Shown in pieces: positions 27,958 through 40,000 of a DNA stretch of 64,000 nucleotides. The position numbers and the translations under genes were made by a program. The notes beneath the pieces were generated by a model, which did not search any database, was not told the DNA's origin, and worked only from the letters and a program-made list of their open reading frames with translations. This DNA comes from Owenia fusiformis. Taxonomy: Eukaryota; Annelida; Polychaeta; Sabellida; Oweniidae. The stretch's first letter is position 1, and every line of letters begins with the position of its first letter. The stretch covers positions 21,898,931 through 21,962,930 of the forward strand of contig CAIIXF020000003.1 in assembly GCA_903813345.2 (NCBI GenBank). Direction: 5' to 3'.

Positions 27958-28116
27958 TTAAAGGCAGAATCAGATATGTAGGGTTAAGGGGGTGACAAAA
28001 TTGAAATCAACATTGAACAAATGGCCCAGCAATATATTCCTTACGATCTCAAATATATCTCCCAATTGCAAATGATCTGCGATATGTTATAGATTGCTTA
28101 TTTTAATGATTCAAAG
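27958..28116 (-). repeat. Dispersed repeat family B, copy 2
   Basis: An inverted counterpart of 19845-19995, carrying the same landmarks on the minus strand. It sits between the 348-bp repeat and the Tigger-like MITE, so at least three mobile fragments are packed into 1.3 kb here. Confidence 0.8.
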
Positions 28117-28161
28117 TGATAGACATGGAGAATATTTTGAAATTCTCCCAAATAATAAATG

Positions 28162-28450
28162 TACAGTAGAACCTGTATATCTGAACACCTGACTAATCCG
28201 AACACCTCCCAATCTGAACACTTTTTTCGGTCCCATTTTTTCTTTTCTTTCATTTGCATCAAATTTTCAAATTTCTGGAATGCCATAAAGCTATGTGGTT
28301 AAAAGAACTGTAAATATTTACCGAGAATGTGTTCACATTCTTCAGAATCCGAAATATTGCGAATGCAAAAACCTTGAAATGTGAACACCTCCTAATCTGA
28401 ACGCTTTTATCCGGTCCCAATGGCGTTCGGGTAAGACAAGTTTTACTGTA
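28162..28450. mobile_element. Tigger/pogo-like MITE, 289 bp
   Basis: It starts TA-CAGTAGAACCTGTATATC and ends AAGTTTTACTG-TA. The inverted termini share CAGTA(G/A)AAC(C/T)TGT and then (T/C)CGAAC-type words, which is the terminal signature of Tigger/pogo elements of the Tc1/mariner superfamily, with a TA target duplication. The interior repeats CTAATC(C/T)GAACAC-like words and has no transposase frame. It would depend on a full-length element elsewhere. Confidence 0.8.
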
Positions 28451-28610
28451 GCTACATTGGAGGATCCAGGGGGCATGGGGCCCATCCCCTTTTTAGGGCC
28501 CCAAAGTTTTGTAGGGGCCTCAAAAATGGTCCTTTTTGGCATATTATCACAATTGGCCTTACGTTTTCAAAATTTGGGCCCAATTTTTGTTTTCCACATT
28601 TGTAGAATGA
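28451..28610. mobile_element. Fragment of a hAT-like MITE
   Basis: Directly after the Tigger-like element comes CATTGGAGGATCCAGGGGG, then runs of GGGCCC and TTTTGGGC-type words. The same vocabulary is found in the better preserved MITE at 43816-44050. No right terminus is visible, so this is a truncated or decayed copy. The 80-aa open frame over it is not a gene. Confidence 0.45.
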
Positions 28611-29539
28611 TTGTCCATTATTGTACAAAAATATTTAGTTTTCAGGAAATAAAGTTTGCAATCTTGGGATCTTTAGAAAATGGACATGACAAGGAATGAT
28701 ATGAGAAAAACATAATCAAACACAGGAACAGTTTTTGTTAAGGTTGCTCGATAGATCTGATACTACCTTTAATATTATACAATGGCATCATAATTTTCTG
28801 TGAACAAAATCCAAATTGTTCTAATTCATTATCAATTGTTTCAATTGTAATGGTTTTGAAAAACTAATAAATTCAGGAATCATCAGTCTAACGAATAGCA
28901 TCGAGAAATATGAAGGTACCTTCTCAAGTTGACTTATTTCTAAAACTGTGCCCAAGACTGGTTTTCCCGATATCAGCTTGCAAAAGTGGATGTCAGACCA
29001 CTTTTTGAGGGAGCATCAAATATAAATTCTTTGACCCTTTGCGGGATGCAGAAAATGTATCTCTTCGGCTCAATTTTATTTTTCAAAACAAGACCTTTTG
29101 TCCGAAATCGCAAAGGGCATTTTATAGTATTGGGAGAGAATCGCTAGTCCCATTTTCTTGAAATTGTTTAACAAAAGATCTTCGTCATTCTCCCGTTTGA
29201 CTTTGATTCACATCGGGCTTGGATAATCCTAGTATCATCTGATATATCATCTTCAAAATGGACTTGCAGTGAAGATATAACGGTGCATAAGTTTGTTGCG
29301 TTGCCGTTTGTGCTTTTGCTTCTAATAACGCAGTCATAACAGAGAGATGTATTATGCCTCAAATGTCAACAGAAGCAGTCGCTTTTATCATGTCGTAATT
29401 ATCTAATGTATTTCCAAATATATCAACACCGATATGAAATGGATCTAGTGTTTGACATTTTCATTTTGATTTCAATGTGTTATTTCTCACTCATTAGAAT
29501 ATCATTCTTATCGCATAATTGACTGTTCCACCTGTACTC
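28611..29539. other. Intergenic, nothing recognised
   Basis: AT-rich. No gene or repeat recognised. Confidence 0.4.
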
Positions 29540-29720
29540 GAAAAGTCGTCTGCTTTTGCCGATTTCCCGCCATTTCTCTTAAATATTTGATTGAAGTATC
29601 TTATTTTTCAACATATCTAGACAATTTAGAGTGTATCTGTACCTCTGGTCGGTTTATTCCTTGCATGTATCACTCAATTTTAGTCAATTTTGCATTTTAA
29701 AACAAAATGTCATTTTATGG
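29540..29720 (+). repeat. Dispersed repeat family A, copy 7
   Basis: One of the clearest copies: AAGTCGTCTGC, GATTTCCCGCCATTTCTC, AATATTTGATTGAAGTATC, AGACAATTTAGAGTGT, and a downstream TTTTGCATTTTAAAACA block near 29690-29705. Confidence 0.75.
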
Positions 29721-31219
29721 TATCCAGCGATGTTGTCCCAGATCTGCGATATACATGCTTTACTCAGCAACTTGCTAAGCGCAATGCCAAGACGATAAAC
29801 TTTTTGATAAATGGACACGAGAAAGATGGGAGAGAGATACAAATCTCAATTTGTTGCTTTCACTAACATTCCTAATCTAAAAATAATATATTACTAACTG
29901 ATGAAACTTTAAGTTGTTTTTACTGTAATTACAATAGTTGTGTTTTGTACTTTAGCAACGTACACATTACATGTTTTTCTGGAAAACAGAGTATGTTTAT
30001 GTATGAAACATTGCTAAAACGGCCATAAAGAAACTCAAGAGTCTCATTTTCCTGTATTAAGCAGCGCAAAATTTGATATCTTTCAGGAAATTGTTTAGAA
30101 AAAGTTATAACAGTTGCTCTTTGAATAACAGATACCCCTAAGATCAATATTTCAAAAATATACAATATTTAACAAAAATCAAGTATTGTTATTTTCATTA
30201 TTTTGACAACGCAGAAAAACTCCAGTCGAAATATTTTACCTATGACAAATTTAGAAAAGGTATTATTTTCGTAAAAAACATTAAATAATATTAAATACTA
30301 ATAAAATTTATCTCCATAATTGGATAAAAAGGTTTCTTAATAGACAAATGAAATAAAAATAATTCATTTATAACTTAGGGTAAGATATAAGCTTACAGTT
30401 GAATACGCAAAATAGATAAAATCGGATTGTTGATCCAATCTAAATATTTTCATAAACACTTATCCTCATTTTAAAAAGATTCATTCCTATGCTGTAATTG
30501 AAAGATACTTACATAACTAAAAATTGGTCATTGAAGTGAACATTCGAGCATTCGAGTGAAGAAACGCTTTTTCACCTATCATGAGTCTTTCATCATAAGT
30601 GGACAATTTGCAAATTGCTCTTTTTGAAAATTTCATTTATGTACTAACTGAGAAAAACTTTTTTGAATAAATAATATATCAAAAATAGTAATTAATTAAA
30701 AAGGACATATAATTCTAGTTAACTATGATTTACACTAAGCTCTCCAAAAAGGAGATCGCCGTCAATTAAGACCAACCAGAGCTGGTGTTTTATCGAATAT
30801 GAAACTGATATCCAATATATCTGCTTAAACGCCACTTCTTACAATAAACATTTCGGTGAAGAACAATAAATTAATTTTTTCCAATGGCCTGTTGAAAGCT
30901 GTCGTTGAAACGGTACTAGAGCTGATTAAATTTAATCTCAACATGTCTAATTCCTTGTCAAACTAAAGCTTTTCATTTAGGTGATTTCTGAAATGGAAAC
31001 ATCGTCTGACAAGCGTATGATGAGAATTTGGTCAGATAAAGCGCCTTTATTAACGCTAACCATATTGTACTCATCTTTTGAAAACTTTAGAAACATCTTT
31101 ATATAAAACTTCATTATTTTCTCGTGTCTATACAAAGGGGCGGTGAAATTATCAATTAAATACATCTCAAATTAAATATTCATCTAAAACTGCCATGTTT
31201 CTGTTGCGATATTAAGTTC
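29721..31219. other. AT-rich DNA upstream of FoxC
   Basis: No gene. Very AT-rich up to about 31180, where composition changes abruptly into the GC-richer FoxC promoter. Distal FoxC control elements may lie here, but none is identifiable from the sequence alone. Confidence 0.4.
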
Positions 31220-31490
31220 CACTTGGGATCAGCTTGTGTGTGGTCAATCACGGATTTGATCGATTCGAGTGTTCCTATTGGTCGTCTTGGATCTGGTAGG
31301 CGGAGTTTCGCGCCAAATACGGAACATTCTCATAACAACACGCCAGTTAGCTTTGCTGAACATTTCTTGTTGACAAGGCATTGAGTTAACATCATTTACT
31401 GATTTTAAGGAAACAATACGGCTGAATTAGTTTGTTTATAGAAAACGTTATACATCAGAAAGGACTCAGAGAATTTACCCAGACTGCTAC
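31220..31490 (+). promoter_or_regulatory. FoxC proximal promoter and 5' leader
   Basis: An inverted CCAAT box (ATTGG, 31277-31281) lies 25 bp upstream of a perfect E2F-type site, TTTCGCGCCAAA (31306-31317). The local base composition is clearly less AT-rich than the flank. No convincing TATA box is visible, so initiation is probably of the TATA-less kind, somewhere after 31320. An in-frame TAG at 31428-31430 precedes the chosen ATG. The transcription start is inferred, not seen. Confidence 0.5.
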
Positions 31491-33062
31491 ATGGTAGTTC
31501 AAGAAGGGATGCAAAGTGGTTTGCCGAGCGGAATCGTTGGACAACCCCGATACAACCCAAATTCTATGGCTCTGATGCCTAACATGAACCCCGGTCTGGG
31601 GATGGGGTCGGGACTATTTGCGGATCAAAATTACTACCGTCATGGAGGATATTCCGGGCCGTTGATGGGCTCCATGTATTCGCCACACGACCAATATTCC
31701 AGCATGTCACGGGCACATTATAGCCCCTACGGACCTCAGCATACACCGAAAGATATGGTCAAACCACCGTATAGTTACATCGCACTCATTGCAATGGCGA
31801 TACAATCTAGTGCCGAGAAAAAATGTACATTGAATGGAATTTATCAATTTATCATGGACAGGTTCCCGTTTTACCGTGAAAACAAGCAAGGTTGGCAAAA
31901 TAGTATACGACATAACCTCTCCCTAAATGAATGCTTCCTAAAGGTACCCAGGGACGATAAGAAACCAGGAAAGGGAAGTTACTGGTCTTTAGACCCGGAC
32001 AGTTATAATATGTTTGATAATGGCAGTTACCTGCGCCGTCGAAGACGCTTCAAGAAACAAAAAGGTGCCGGAGACAGCAAGGGATGCCACGGTGTCGAAA
32101 AACACGAAGTTGACGGCTCACCCGGTCTTCAAGACGAGGAATCCAATGAGGGTTCCCCGAGCAGACCGCTCGATGAAGAATCTAGACAAGATGGCGCCGA
32201 AAGGCAAAGTGGGTCAACGCTGGAGAATCGAATACGGGAGGCATCAGATAGCGGATTGTGTTCTCCAAGGCAGCAGCATGAGTCACTTCGCGAAGTTACA
32301 AGCACTAAACTTGAACCTATTGACCATTCTGAATCTCGCAGTGACTGTATGAATGACAGCGTTAGCCACCACGGTGGGCAATCAGGACATATCGGTGTGG
32401 ACACTTCTTCGGGAAATCCTTTGCCAATACCCGCCGACCCTATACCTGGACCAACCCAGCAAGACAATATTGTAAGCAGTTTTTCAGTGGATACTATTAT
32501 GACCAGTAACTCGGCTGCATCCCCTTGTGACTTATCTCATTCGAGTTCTGTCCCGGGGAACACTTCCTCACGGGGATGCAGTTCTTCATTAGTTTCTCCT
32601 CAACCCTTGAGCTATCCTAGAACGACCTGCACACAGAATAGCACCATAAACTATCATTGCAACGCACAAATGCAGACTTCTTCCGTCTTCCCCGACACCC
32701 ATAGCAATCATATGTCTATAGCGGGCCAACAGGCGGTGGCAGGGGCAGGGGTAGCAGCGGAGGACATGTCGAGTCACAGTCTGGCAAGCCAGAGCCATGG
32801 ACTTTCTAATCAGATGTACGGACTCGCGGCCCAACAGTATTCCCGTCATAACTCTTGGTACCAAGTTTCCCCAGAGCTGACTAGTGAAATGACGGCCTCG
32901 GCCTCATCGCCATATTCAAATTTGTATGACACTCAACGTCTAGGTGGTGGGGCGACTGGGGGCCAGCCCTCAGGGGTAACGGGTCAGAGTTGTCAACTAT
33001 CATCCTTTAGGCACCCTTCATACTCAAAACCCGGCCATTATCCATATGACTGCAAGTATTAA
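31491..33062 (+). CDS. FoxC: Forkhead box protein C (FoxC)
   Basis: A 523-residue forkhead transcription factor in a single exon, acting in the nucleus as a DNA-binding regulator. The N-terminal part (about residues 44-88) is the FoxC-type tyrosine-rich segment ending [15 protein letters not shown]. The forkhead domain covers about 90-187 with the recognition helix [10 protein letters not shown] at 137-146, and a basic tail [10 protein letters not shown] serves as a likely nuclear signal. FoxC-specific landmarks follow: FSVDTIM (331-337), equivalent to vertebrate FSVDNIMTS, YHCN (388-391), SWYQ (455-458) and the C-terminal YDCKY (519-523). The ATG at 31491 is the first Met after an in-frame stop at 31428; the second Met (residue 7) is an alternative start with a purine at -3. 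Length is close to vertebrate FoxC, and the lack of introns is usual for the family. In other bilaterians FoxC acts in mesoderm; that role here is inferred. Confidence 0.97.
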   Translation: MVVQEGMQSGLPSGIVGQPRYNPNSMALMPNMNPGLGMGSGLFADQNYYRHGGYSGPLMGSMYSPHDQYSSMSRAHYSPYGPQHTPKDMVKPPYSYIALIAMAIQSSAEKKCTLNGIYQFIMDRFPFYRENKQGWQNSIRHNLSLNECFLKVPRDDKKPGKGSYWSLDPDSYNMFDNGSYLRRRRRFKKQKGAGDSKGCHGVEKHEVDGSPGLQDEESNEGSPSRPLDEESRQDGAERQSGSTLENRIREASDSGLCSPRQQHESLREVTSTKLEPIDHSESRSDCMNDSVSHHGGQSGHIGVDTSSGNPLPIPADPIPGPTQQDNIVSSFSVDTIMTSNSAASPCDLSHSSSVPGNTSSRGCSSSLVSPQPLSYPRTTCTQNSTINYHCNAQMQTSSVFPDTHSNHMSIAGQQAVAGAGVAAEDMSSHSLASQSHGLSNQMYGLAAQQYSRHNSWYQVSPELTSEMTASASSPYSNLYDTQRLGGGATGGQPSGVTGQSCQLSSFRHPSYSKPGHYPYDCKY

Positions 33063-33760
33063 ATTGTATAGTTAACTAGTTGGTCAAAATACTATTAGTG
33101 ATTTATTGCTAACGTCTATGGCGTAAGTTGAAGACTTTTGACAATAGTTAAAAGTGACTGAATTTATTTCAAACTCTACTGAAACCGAAGACATACGAGA
33201 AACAATTAAAAAACAATTACCTCCACAAATTTGTCATTTTAGTTGAATGATAGTTGAGTTATGTGAAGAAAAAAGGAAATTCTTCACTACTTTTTTAACA
33301 TCCAAGATTCCAAGATTAATTATTCGTAAAACTTTTACTCGTAATTTTTATTAGCAATTCGTGAGTTTACAGTAATGAGTTTATGAGCGATAATATGCTT
33401 GATAGACCATTCAAGTGTCATTCAGTAAATTGATCATCATTAAAGATTAATTAATTATATTAGTATGATCAGTTACAGCTAAATACCAAAGACTTTTACA
33501 GATTATGGCAATTATCATAATCTGTTATTAAATACGCGTAAATTCATATAACTGATTTGTGTTTATTTCGTGAGAATTTTGGTTTTGCCGACCTACATTG
33601 CAGAGCAAGTGTATCAGAATAAAATAATATTTTCTTAACCGTCCTGAGCAAACATAAAGTTGTTGGAAAATAAATCTGATCCGTATTATAAATGCACAAT
33701 AAATGTTACTGGGATCAAAAATGGCAAACCGTAGTGAATTTAAATGTTGGTACTTCAAAA
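33063..33760 (+). other. FoxC 3' untranslated region with candidate poly(A) signals
   Basis: AT-rich sequence after the stop. AATAAA hexamers occur at 33618-33623, 33669-33674 and 33698-33703; any of them could end the transcript, giving a 3' UTR of about 570-660 nt. The true site cannot be chosen from sequence alone. Confidence 0.45.
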
Positions 33761-36156
33761 AAAATTAAAACCTTATACTTAACAGGTTATTCAAATTATC
33801 GAATTATGATGTTCGGCATTTCAATAGATAACTAGTATTTTAAATTATTAATTTATGACAAAATCGCTTATTTTTCAAAGGATAAAAGCCTGAGACTTCA
33901 GGGTATATTTTTTTCTTTTTATAAGCTTTTTATTCCACAATTCAGCATTTCTCTTAAACATTATACGTTTGCCGTAGGCGATTAGCAATTTTTTAAATAT
34001 AGATTTCAATTTTAAAATATCTCTTCAATTTATAAAGACTTCAACCTCAACTCATATAAATTTACAATGTAAATTTTCTTCATTTAATTCTTCAAAGATT
34101 CCCCTTATAATTTATCTTAAAGACATGAAATTATTTTTGCGTGTTGCTAAGATTAAAAGATTTTGGGGTTTGATATTTTGAATTATTTCAGTTTTTTTTA
34201 TGGGAACGCAGGTTCAGGTTATATTTGGTCTTGGTAAATACTAAACCAATTAATTCCCGCAACTTTGGCCTATTAATTACGCATATTTCCACACTCGATA
34301 TGGTAATTGAGAATTAAATATGGATATTATCAATTTAAAATTGGAATATTTTTTGATTATTTAGTAAATAAATATTTTGATTTTATTGCCTAATAAAACT
34401 TAGCCGTGGCCATCGAAGAATCTCGATCGAACTTGCCAAAGAAGGAACCAATTACTCGAATAAAAGTTGCCAAAAGATGATGCATGACTACGCAGCACCA
34501 CGTTATCACGTAATTTTAGATAATATCATATGCATAATATTGAGATAAGAAATTAAGCAAGAACGTTTTGAAAGTTAACCGGTACTTCTCAATGAACGTA
34601 ATAAAATTCCCCTTCTATTATTTTATAATAAAATGCGGTAGTTTTATGCCAGCTTTCTTCTTGAATTTTATCACATTTCCTACAGTCAAATTTTAAGAAT
34701 TTTTGATGTCTAGATAGTTTCAGATTTTATGAAATTATAATCTTGTAATTGATGATAGGTGAAATCTTATAATGCGGTGTATTTAGCACATGCAAGACAC
34801 TTTGCCGGTGTTTGAAATTTCGCCTCGTTTCACTTCACCAATTAATATCTCTAAATTTTGACCAAGATATTTTACATTAATTAATATACAAATTAGAGTG
34901 TCCTTGTCATATCTAGTTACTTCATTTCTTGCTTTTTCACTCATTATAACTCCATAATTACGTTTTAAAACATGACCATTATAGGGATTAATCGCAAGTG
35001 TTAATCTTAAGATCAGGATGAGGTGATAATCTAGACTGGAATAAATCAAGAGGTTTATCACTGGTTAGACATTTTGTTGACATCATGACACGGCGCGTCA
35101 AGTAATGAAAGTTTTACCAGAGACGTTTCTCATCTGACCATTTCTTCACGCTTTACCCGATTTTGAAATGTTATATCACGATGGGCATGTTTCAAAATTC
35201 AAAATTGAATAAAAATTGGAAGTCGCTTGGAGAAAAAAGTAAGTGCACATCCTAAGGTGTATAGAAATGTTAGAAAAATAGACAATTTGTTCATCTTTTG
35301 ATATGATGTGAAGTGGAAAATATTCAGATTGACAATTTCAAGTTCTAATTATATTTTTCTGAGTTCATTTTGACACTTTTAAACAAGATAGAGATAGCAT
35401 CTAAAAGATGGCAATCACATTGGTCATGAAAACAAATTTATATTGTAAAGAATTGTTGATTTGACGATTTCTTTATTTTGTTTCAAAATTTAAAAATATA
35501 ATTGAAGTGTAATGACGCATTTATTTTATACGGACTCACAATTAGGTCCCTGAGAAAATTACCTGTTATTTTCATTGTCATTTTTGACGAGACGATTCGT
35601 TTAATTCTGTTGATATTTAAATTAAAAACTAAAACTAATATCAGTTTTGCCTTCTCTCGCATTCAGTTTTGTTGGATATATTTCAGATGTAGGGTCCATT
35701 AAATTGCTATTTTAAATTTATGCTTTGATATGTAAAGCTAAATAATTATATTTGATTAGAATTCGAATTTTATCGATCAGAACCTTATATAAAACATTTT
35801 ATGCATATTTCAATAAAATAACAGAACAGTTTCAGTGAACATGATCATTTGAAATTCTAAAAATCAAAAAGACAAATAACGGCGGGCAAATAATTGCAAG
35901 TTATGGCGAATCAAACGCATTTTCATGTTGTACGTTTGAAATCAATTAAGAGAAAAACTGAAATACAGATTTTCGCATTAATTCTAAAATATTGTACATG
36001 TCTGGGTGGTGGTAGTTAATGTCTATTAATATACTTTGCCACATAGGCGTCATTTGATTTTATATAATCACCAAACATTATAATTACTACAACTTTTTAT
36101 TCATTTTCAAGAACTTGCATGTGTGCAATCTCAAGTGAGTGTGCAATTAAATGCGT
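33761..36156. other. Intergenic between FoxC and FoxL1
   Basis: AT-rich. About 34400-34520 is a GC-richer island without an open frame, containing TGATGCATGA and CACGTTATCACGTAA words. It may be conserved non-coding DNA but shows nothing decisive. Confidence 0.4.
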
Positions 36157-36257
36157 AAAATATCGTCTGTTCTTGTTTTGTTCTCCCGCCTATTTCTTTC
36201 AATTAATTGATGACGTCACTAATTTTGGGCATTTCTTTACAATTTAGGTTGTGTACA
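36157..36257 (+). repeat. Dispersed repeat family A, copy 8
   Basis: TATCGTCTGT, TCTCCCGCCTATTTCTTTC, a diverged middle, and CATTTCTTTACAATTTAGG at the right end. Confidence 0.65.
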
Positions 36258-36737
36258 TTATTCTTGAGATCTCTATTCCCTGATTATGTTACAGTTTAGC
36301 ACATTATTTAATGATAAAAGACACAGCTGCTGTCGGATTTGTTTTAAATAAATTCTAAATAAAGCTCCAACAATATTCACACCAATTTGAATGAGCAAAA
36401 AACATAATTGATATATCTATTAAACATGCCATTGTGGATATGAATTGTAACACGGAATCTGGGGTTTACACTATGATTTGTTAAATTTCTATCAGGCGTG
36501 GCACTCAGCATTTCTTGTTCTTGATATCTCTGTTTAATCTAAGTTAACTCCAAATGTACACGTGGAATCAAACCCTGAAATCATTCGCTGAGGAATGTAA
36601 TTGATTTTATGTTTATTAATTTAGAGTGACATTAGAGATCGAGAACTCAAAATGGTCAAAGTGTATGGCTAACATATAACAATTTAATATTCTACGAATA
36701 TGTGAGTGGAGAAAGTGTGAAAAGCAAGGTTTAAGTA

Positions 36738-36830
36738 ACAATCTAAATTGTATAGAAATTCTAGAAATCATGTAGCCGCATCCTATTTTCAGAGGGAAAT
36801 ATAAACAACGAGAATCAGTTTGTTCCCAAT
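36738..36830 (-). repeat. Dispersed repeat family A, copy 9
   Basis: On the minus strand the right end AATTTCTATACAATTTAGA is intact and TTTATATTTCCCTCTGA is recognisable. The CGTCTGC box is lost. It lies about 480 bp from copy 8 in the opposite orientation. Confidence 0.5.
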
Positions 36831-37282
36831 GCATGTAAACGAGCATAGCTTTACTTCAGAAAACATATTGAGAAAGTGATCACGGAAACAAGTGTCAGTT
36901 TACCGCTTTAAGGGGTTTGAATCATCCTTTAAGAGCATTCTCAAGACCACTTTAAAAGGATCAAGTATTATTGTATCAGCTAGAAGACTAATGTTTTCAC
37001 ATAAATTTATTTCGAGATTTGTACAGAAAATATTTTCATTATTGGACATTACGCATATTGAAGGCTCTTGATTATTCGTAAGCTTCTAGGAGTGATGTTA
37101 AGACCTATTGTAGGTATGGCATTGTTATATATATATTTGTACTTAGATTATCAGAAGCTTGGGGCCCTTGAGTAGAAATTCGATTCATGTACGATTTGAT
37201 ATTTTAAAGTTTGAACAAATGTGGACGCTTTGCAGTGCGCGTGGCGTAACCGTCCTTTTTAAAAAGTACCACGGTGGTTTAT

Positions 37283-37375
37283 TTTGTCTGCCCTGTTTCA
37301 ATACTGATTTCTCTATAGTTTAAAAAATGTTTCTGATTTTCTGATACATTTTATACAATTTAGAGGGTTGACTAA
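37283..37375 (+). repeat. Dispersed repeat family A, copy 10
   Basis: TTGTCTGCC, TGATTTCTCTATAGTTTAA, TTTTCTGATACATTTTATAC and CAATTTAGAGGGT in family order. Confidence 0.6.
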
Positions 37376-39812
37376 ATGTTTGTTAAGTTTAGCCCATTTC
37401 TTCTAATTTTACTCTTTTTCTTGAATTTTATTTTTTTAAATAAAACCATCGTGATTTTGTCTTACAGGGTATGTTTATTCCTAGTATTATGGATGAACTG
37501 TTACATTATATTATGTATAATATTGACAATCAATTTTTGATTTTGGATATATGTATTGACAATCTATATTATGATACTTGCAAAATTGTAGTGTCACACA
37601 TTTCCTTTCGTTTGGGAATATCCATATTGTATTTTATATTTGTTGGGTAAATGTGAAAATAGTTTTAACTTCTTGTTTATAATGCATGACATTGTACATA
37701 TCGACTGTATTAACAGAATCATTGTAAAATAATCGTCATGAAAGACAATAAAATTGTCTAAATATAAAACATAAAATCATACGCTTTGTGTCCGTAATTT
37801 TATTTGTTGAATGTCTGTAATGTTATCTCCGATTTTTGAACGTTTTTTCACCCAATTTCAAATCGTCTTTTCATCAAGCACTTATCTTTCACTACATTTT
37901 CTGAATAATAATCATTCGTTTTTCATCTTAAACAACAATAATCCCTCATATACTCATAAAAAATTGCATAACAGAATACTGTTACATTATACATATATAT
38001 ATATTTGTTACACTATTTCATAATTTCCTCTTCTATTTTTGGGGAATATCACATTGAACGAACTAAAAGACCAAAACTTGATACTTCTCGGGACATATGA
38101 TTGTTCTCGAAACATGTTTTTAATGTTTACATGTGTTCAAATGAAATTGTAATTAAGATGTGTGGCACATGATTTAGCACTGACAAATTAGCCCTGTCGA
38201 TTTTTGGAAAGAACTTTGTGGGTTCTAGCAACTCGCCTTTACAATGCATATAATATTGGGTAGGATCCTCCATAATGTCCACAAAAGAGTGGTGGAAAAA
38301 TGGAACAAAATTTGCGAGTAGTGTCGCAAATAAAGTAGAGTGGTAAAATTGAAGACAACATGTAAAAAATTCGGTGGTGACCATTGAACTCTAAGAAGTC
38401 ATATCACGGCAAAGTATTGCTTTACGGTGAACTTTACTTGAATTATGTGTTAAAACATGGGAAATAGGACATTAAAATGTTGTCCCACTTAAAATACAAT
38501 AAATAGGACTATCTTAGGGGTGGATTTAGGCATTAGTCAGAATATGGTTCACCCATAGAGCAGGACCAAGAGTCAGAGGGTTGACTCATTTAAGTTACAT
38601 ACATACAAAAATACAAGGTATATAACTAACAAGGGCGATATAATCAAACTCTTTCTGTGACTTGACGTACGTCAAATGCACCAACCAATCGTTGATACCT
38701 GACTGTAAACTGTTTGATTAAAGAAAGGTGAATATGAAAAATACGTCATCCATTTCAAAATAAAACCATATCCTTTAGTTTGTCAGTCCATCCATGGTCC
38801 ATCGAAGGTATCTACTCACTACCCCAGCCTTTGAGTTTCACTTATTTTTAAATATCACAACGATCTCAAATGAATATAGCTTTTCTAACTTATTATTAAA
38901 GTTTGATCGTGAAATGAACAGACTAATGAATGTGAGATTAAGTACTATCAATAGAAAATGAAGATCTCTATTATGTAACTTCACATCCTGATTGTATAAG
39001 CCCTAAATTAAAGAATCAACCCTGTTACAGGAGCTCTTGAGAAGTGCTTTTATTTTCCAATTTGTTTTGAAGTTAGTCTAAGTTGTAAAAATCCCAGGCA
39101 AAGTGGAAGGTATAACTGAAAATAGTATTTACACTTTGGATTATTTGTTACCAAAATTGCCCATAATCTGATCTACAAACCCTCAACGGTATTCAATACC
39201 CGTCTATGTTCGTACATAGTATTTTCACATTCGTACGTCCCACTCGTCTGAAACACCACATGGATGGATTTCAGCCTCTGTAGAAATGAAATAAGGCTAA
39301 CACACATGACGCACATCAGATTTCATTTTGTTAACCATTCGCAAATATGTAAGTGATTTTGACATTTTGTTTCAGTTTAGAATTTTTGGAATTCCCGGAT
39401 GTGTTATGTGGCATGAGTAGGGCTTTGTCGTATATCCTTTCCCTAGAATTCAATTTTAACAAGCTAGGTAAACCCAAATGTTAAATAATTAGTTTTCTAT
39501 TGAGATGGTACAGATTTATTCACCCCTGATTACTTCTAATTAAAACCACTCCATGTAAAAACTCACCGGAGTAAATGACACGATGGTTTCTATTCATTCG
39601 ATTTTGAGGTCTATTAAAATCAGTAAAACCAAATTCTTTTAGTTGGATTTTGTGAATATAAAACGCCATAGTTGTTCAATTGAATGTGTCATACAAACCA
39701 AGAATGAAACGCATTCACTACAAGGTGCGGAAGGGGGCTATTCTGAAAAGGCAAAATATGAGCATCTAGATTGTCAATTATAGCTTTTATTCAGCGTATA
39801 ATAACCTGTGTC
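37376..39812. other. Intergenic, nothing recognised
   Basis: AT-rich and gene-free. An ATATATATAT run sits near 37990. No other structure seen. Confidence 0.4.
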
Positions 39813-40000
39813 GAAAATGTCGTCTGCTCATTCTTAATCCACGAATTTCTCTCTAAAATTTGAATAAAGTAACTAGTTTTCTGAAATTTCTATGCAATTA
39901 AGAGTTTGGACTTTGTGTATTTACAATTTTTTATTTGCCTTTTCCGCTATTTGTACGTCTATTTTATATTTCAAAACATCGTCATCGTTATATTTTGCAG
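39813..40000 (+). repeat. Dispersed repeat family A, copy 11
   Basis: AATGTCGTCTGC, CGAATTTCTCTCTAAAATTT, GAATAAAGTAACTAGTTTTC and AATTTCTATGCAATTAAGAG, followed by the TTTCAAAACATCGTCAT block. It is the copy closest to the consensus I infer. Confidence 0.75.

Noticed and set aside
31707-32864. Secondary open frames inside FoxC and similar ones inside FoxL1 (62301-62983)
   Set aside because: They are shadows of the real coding frames.
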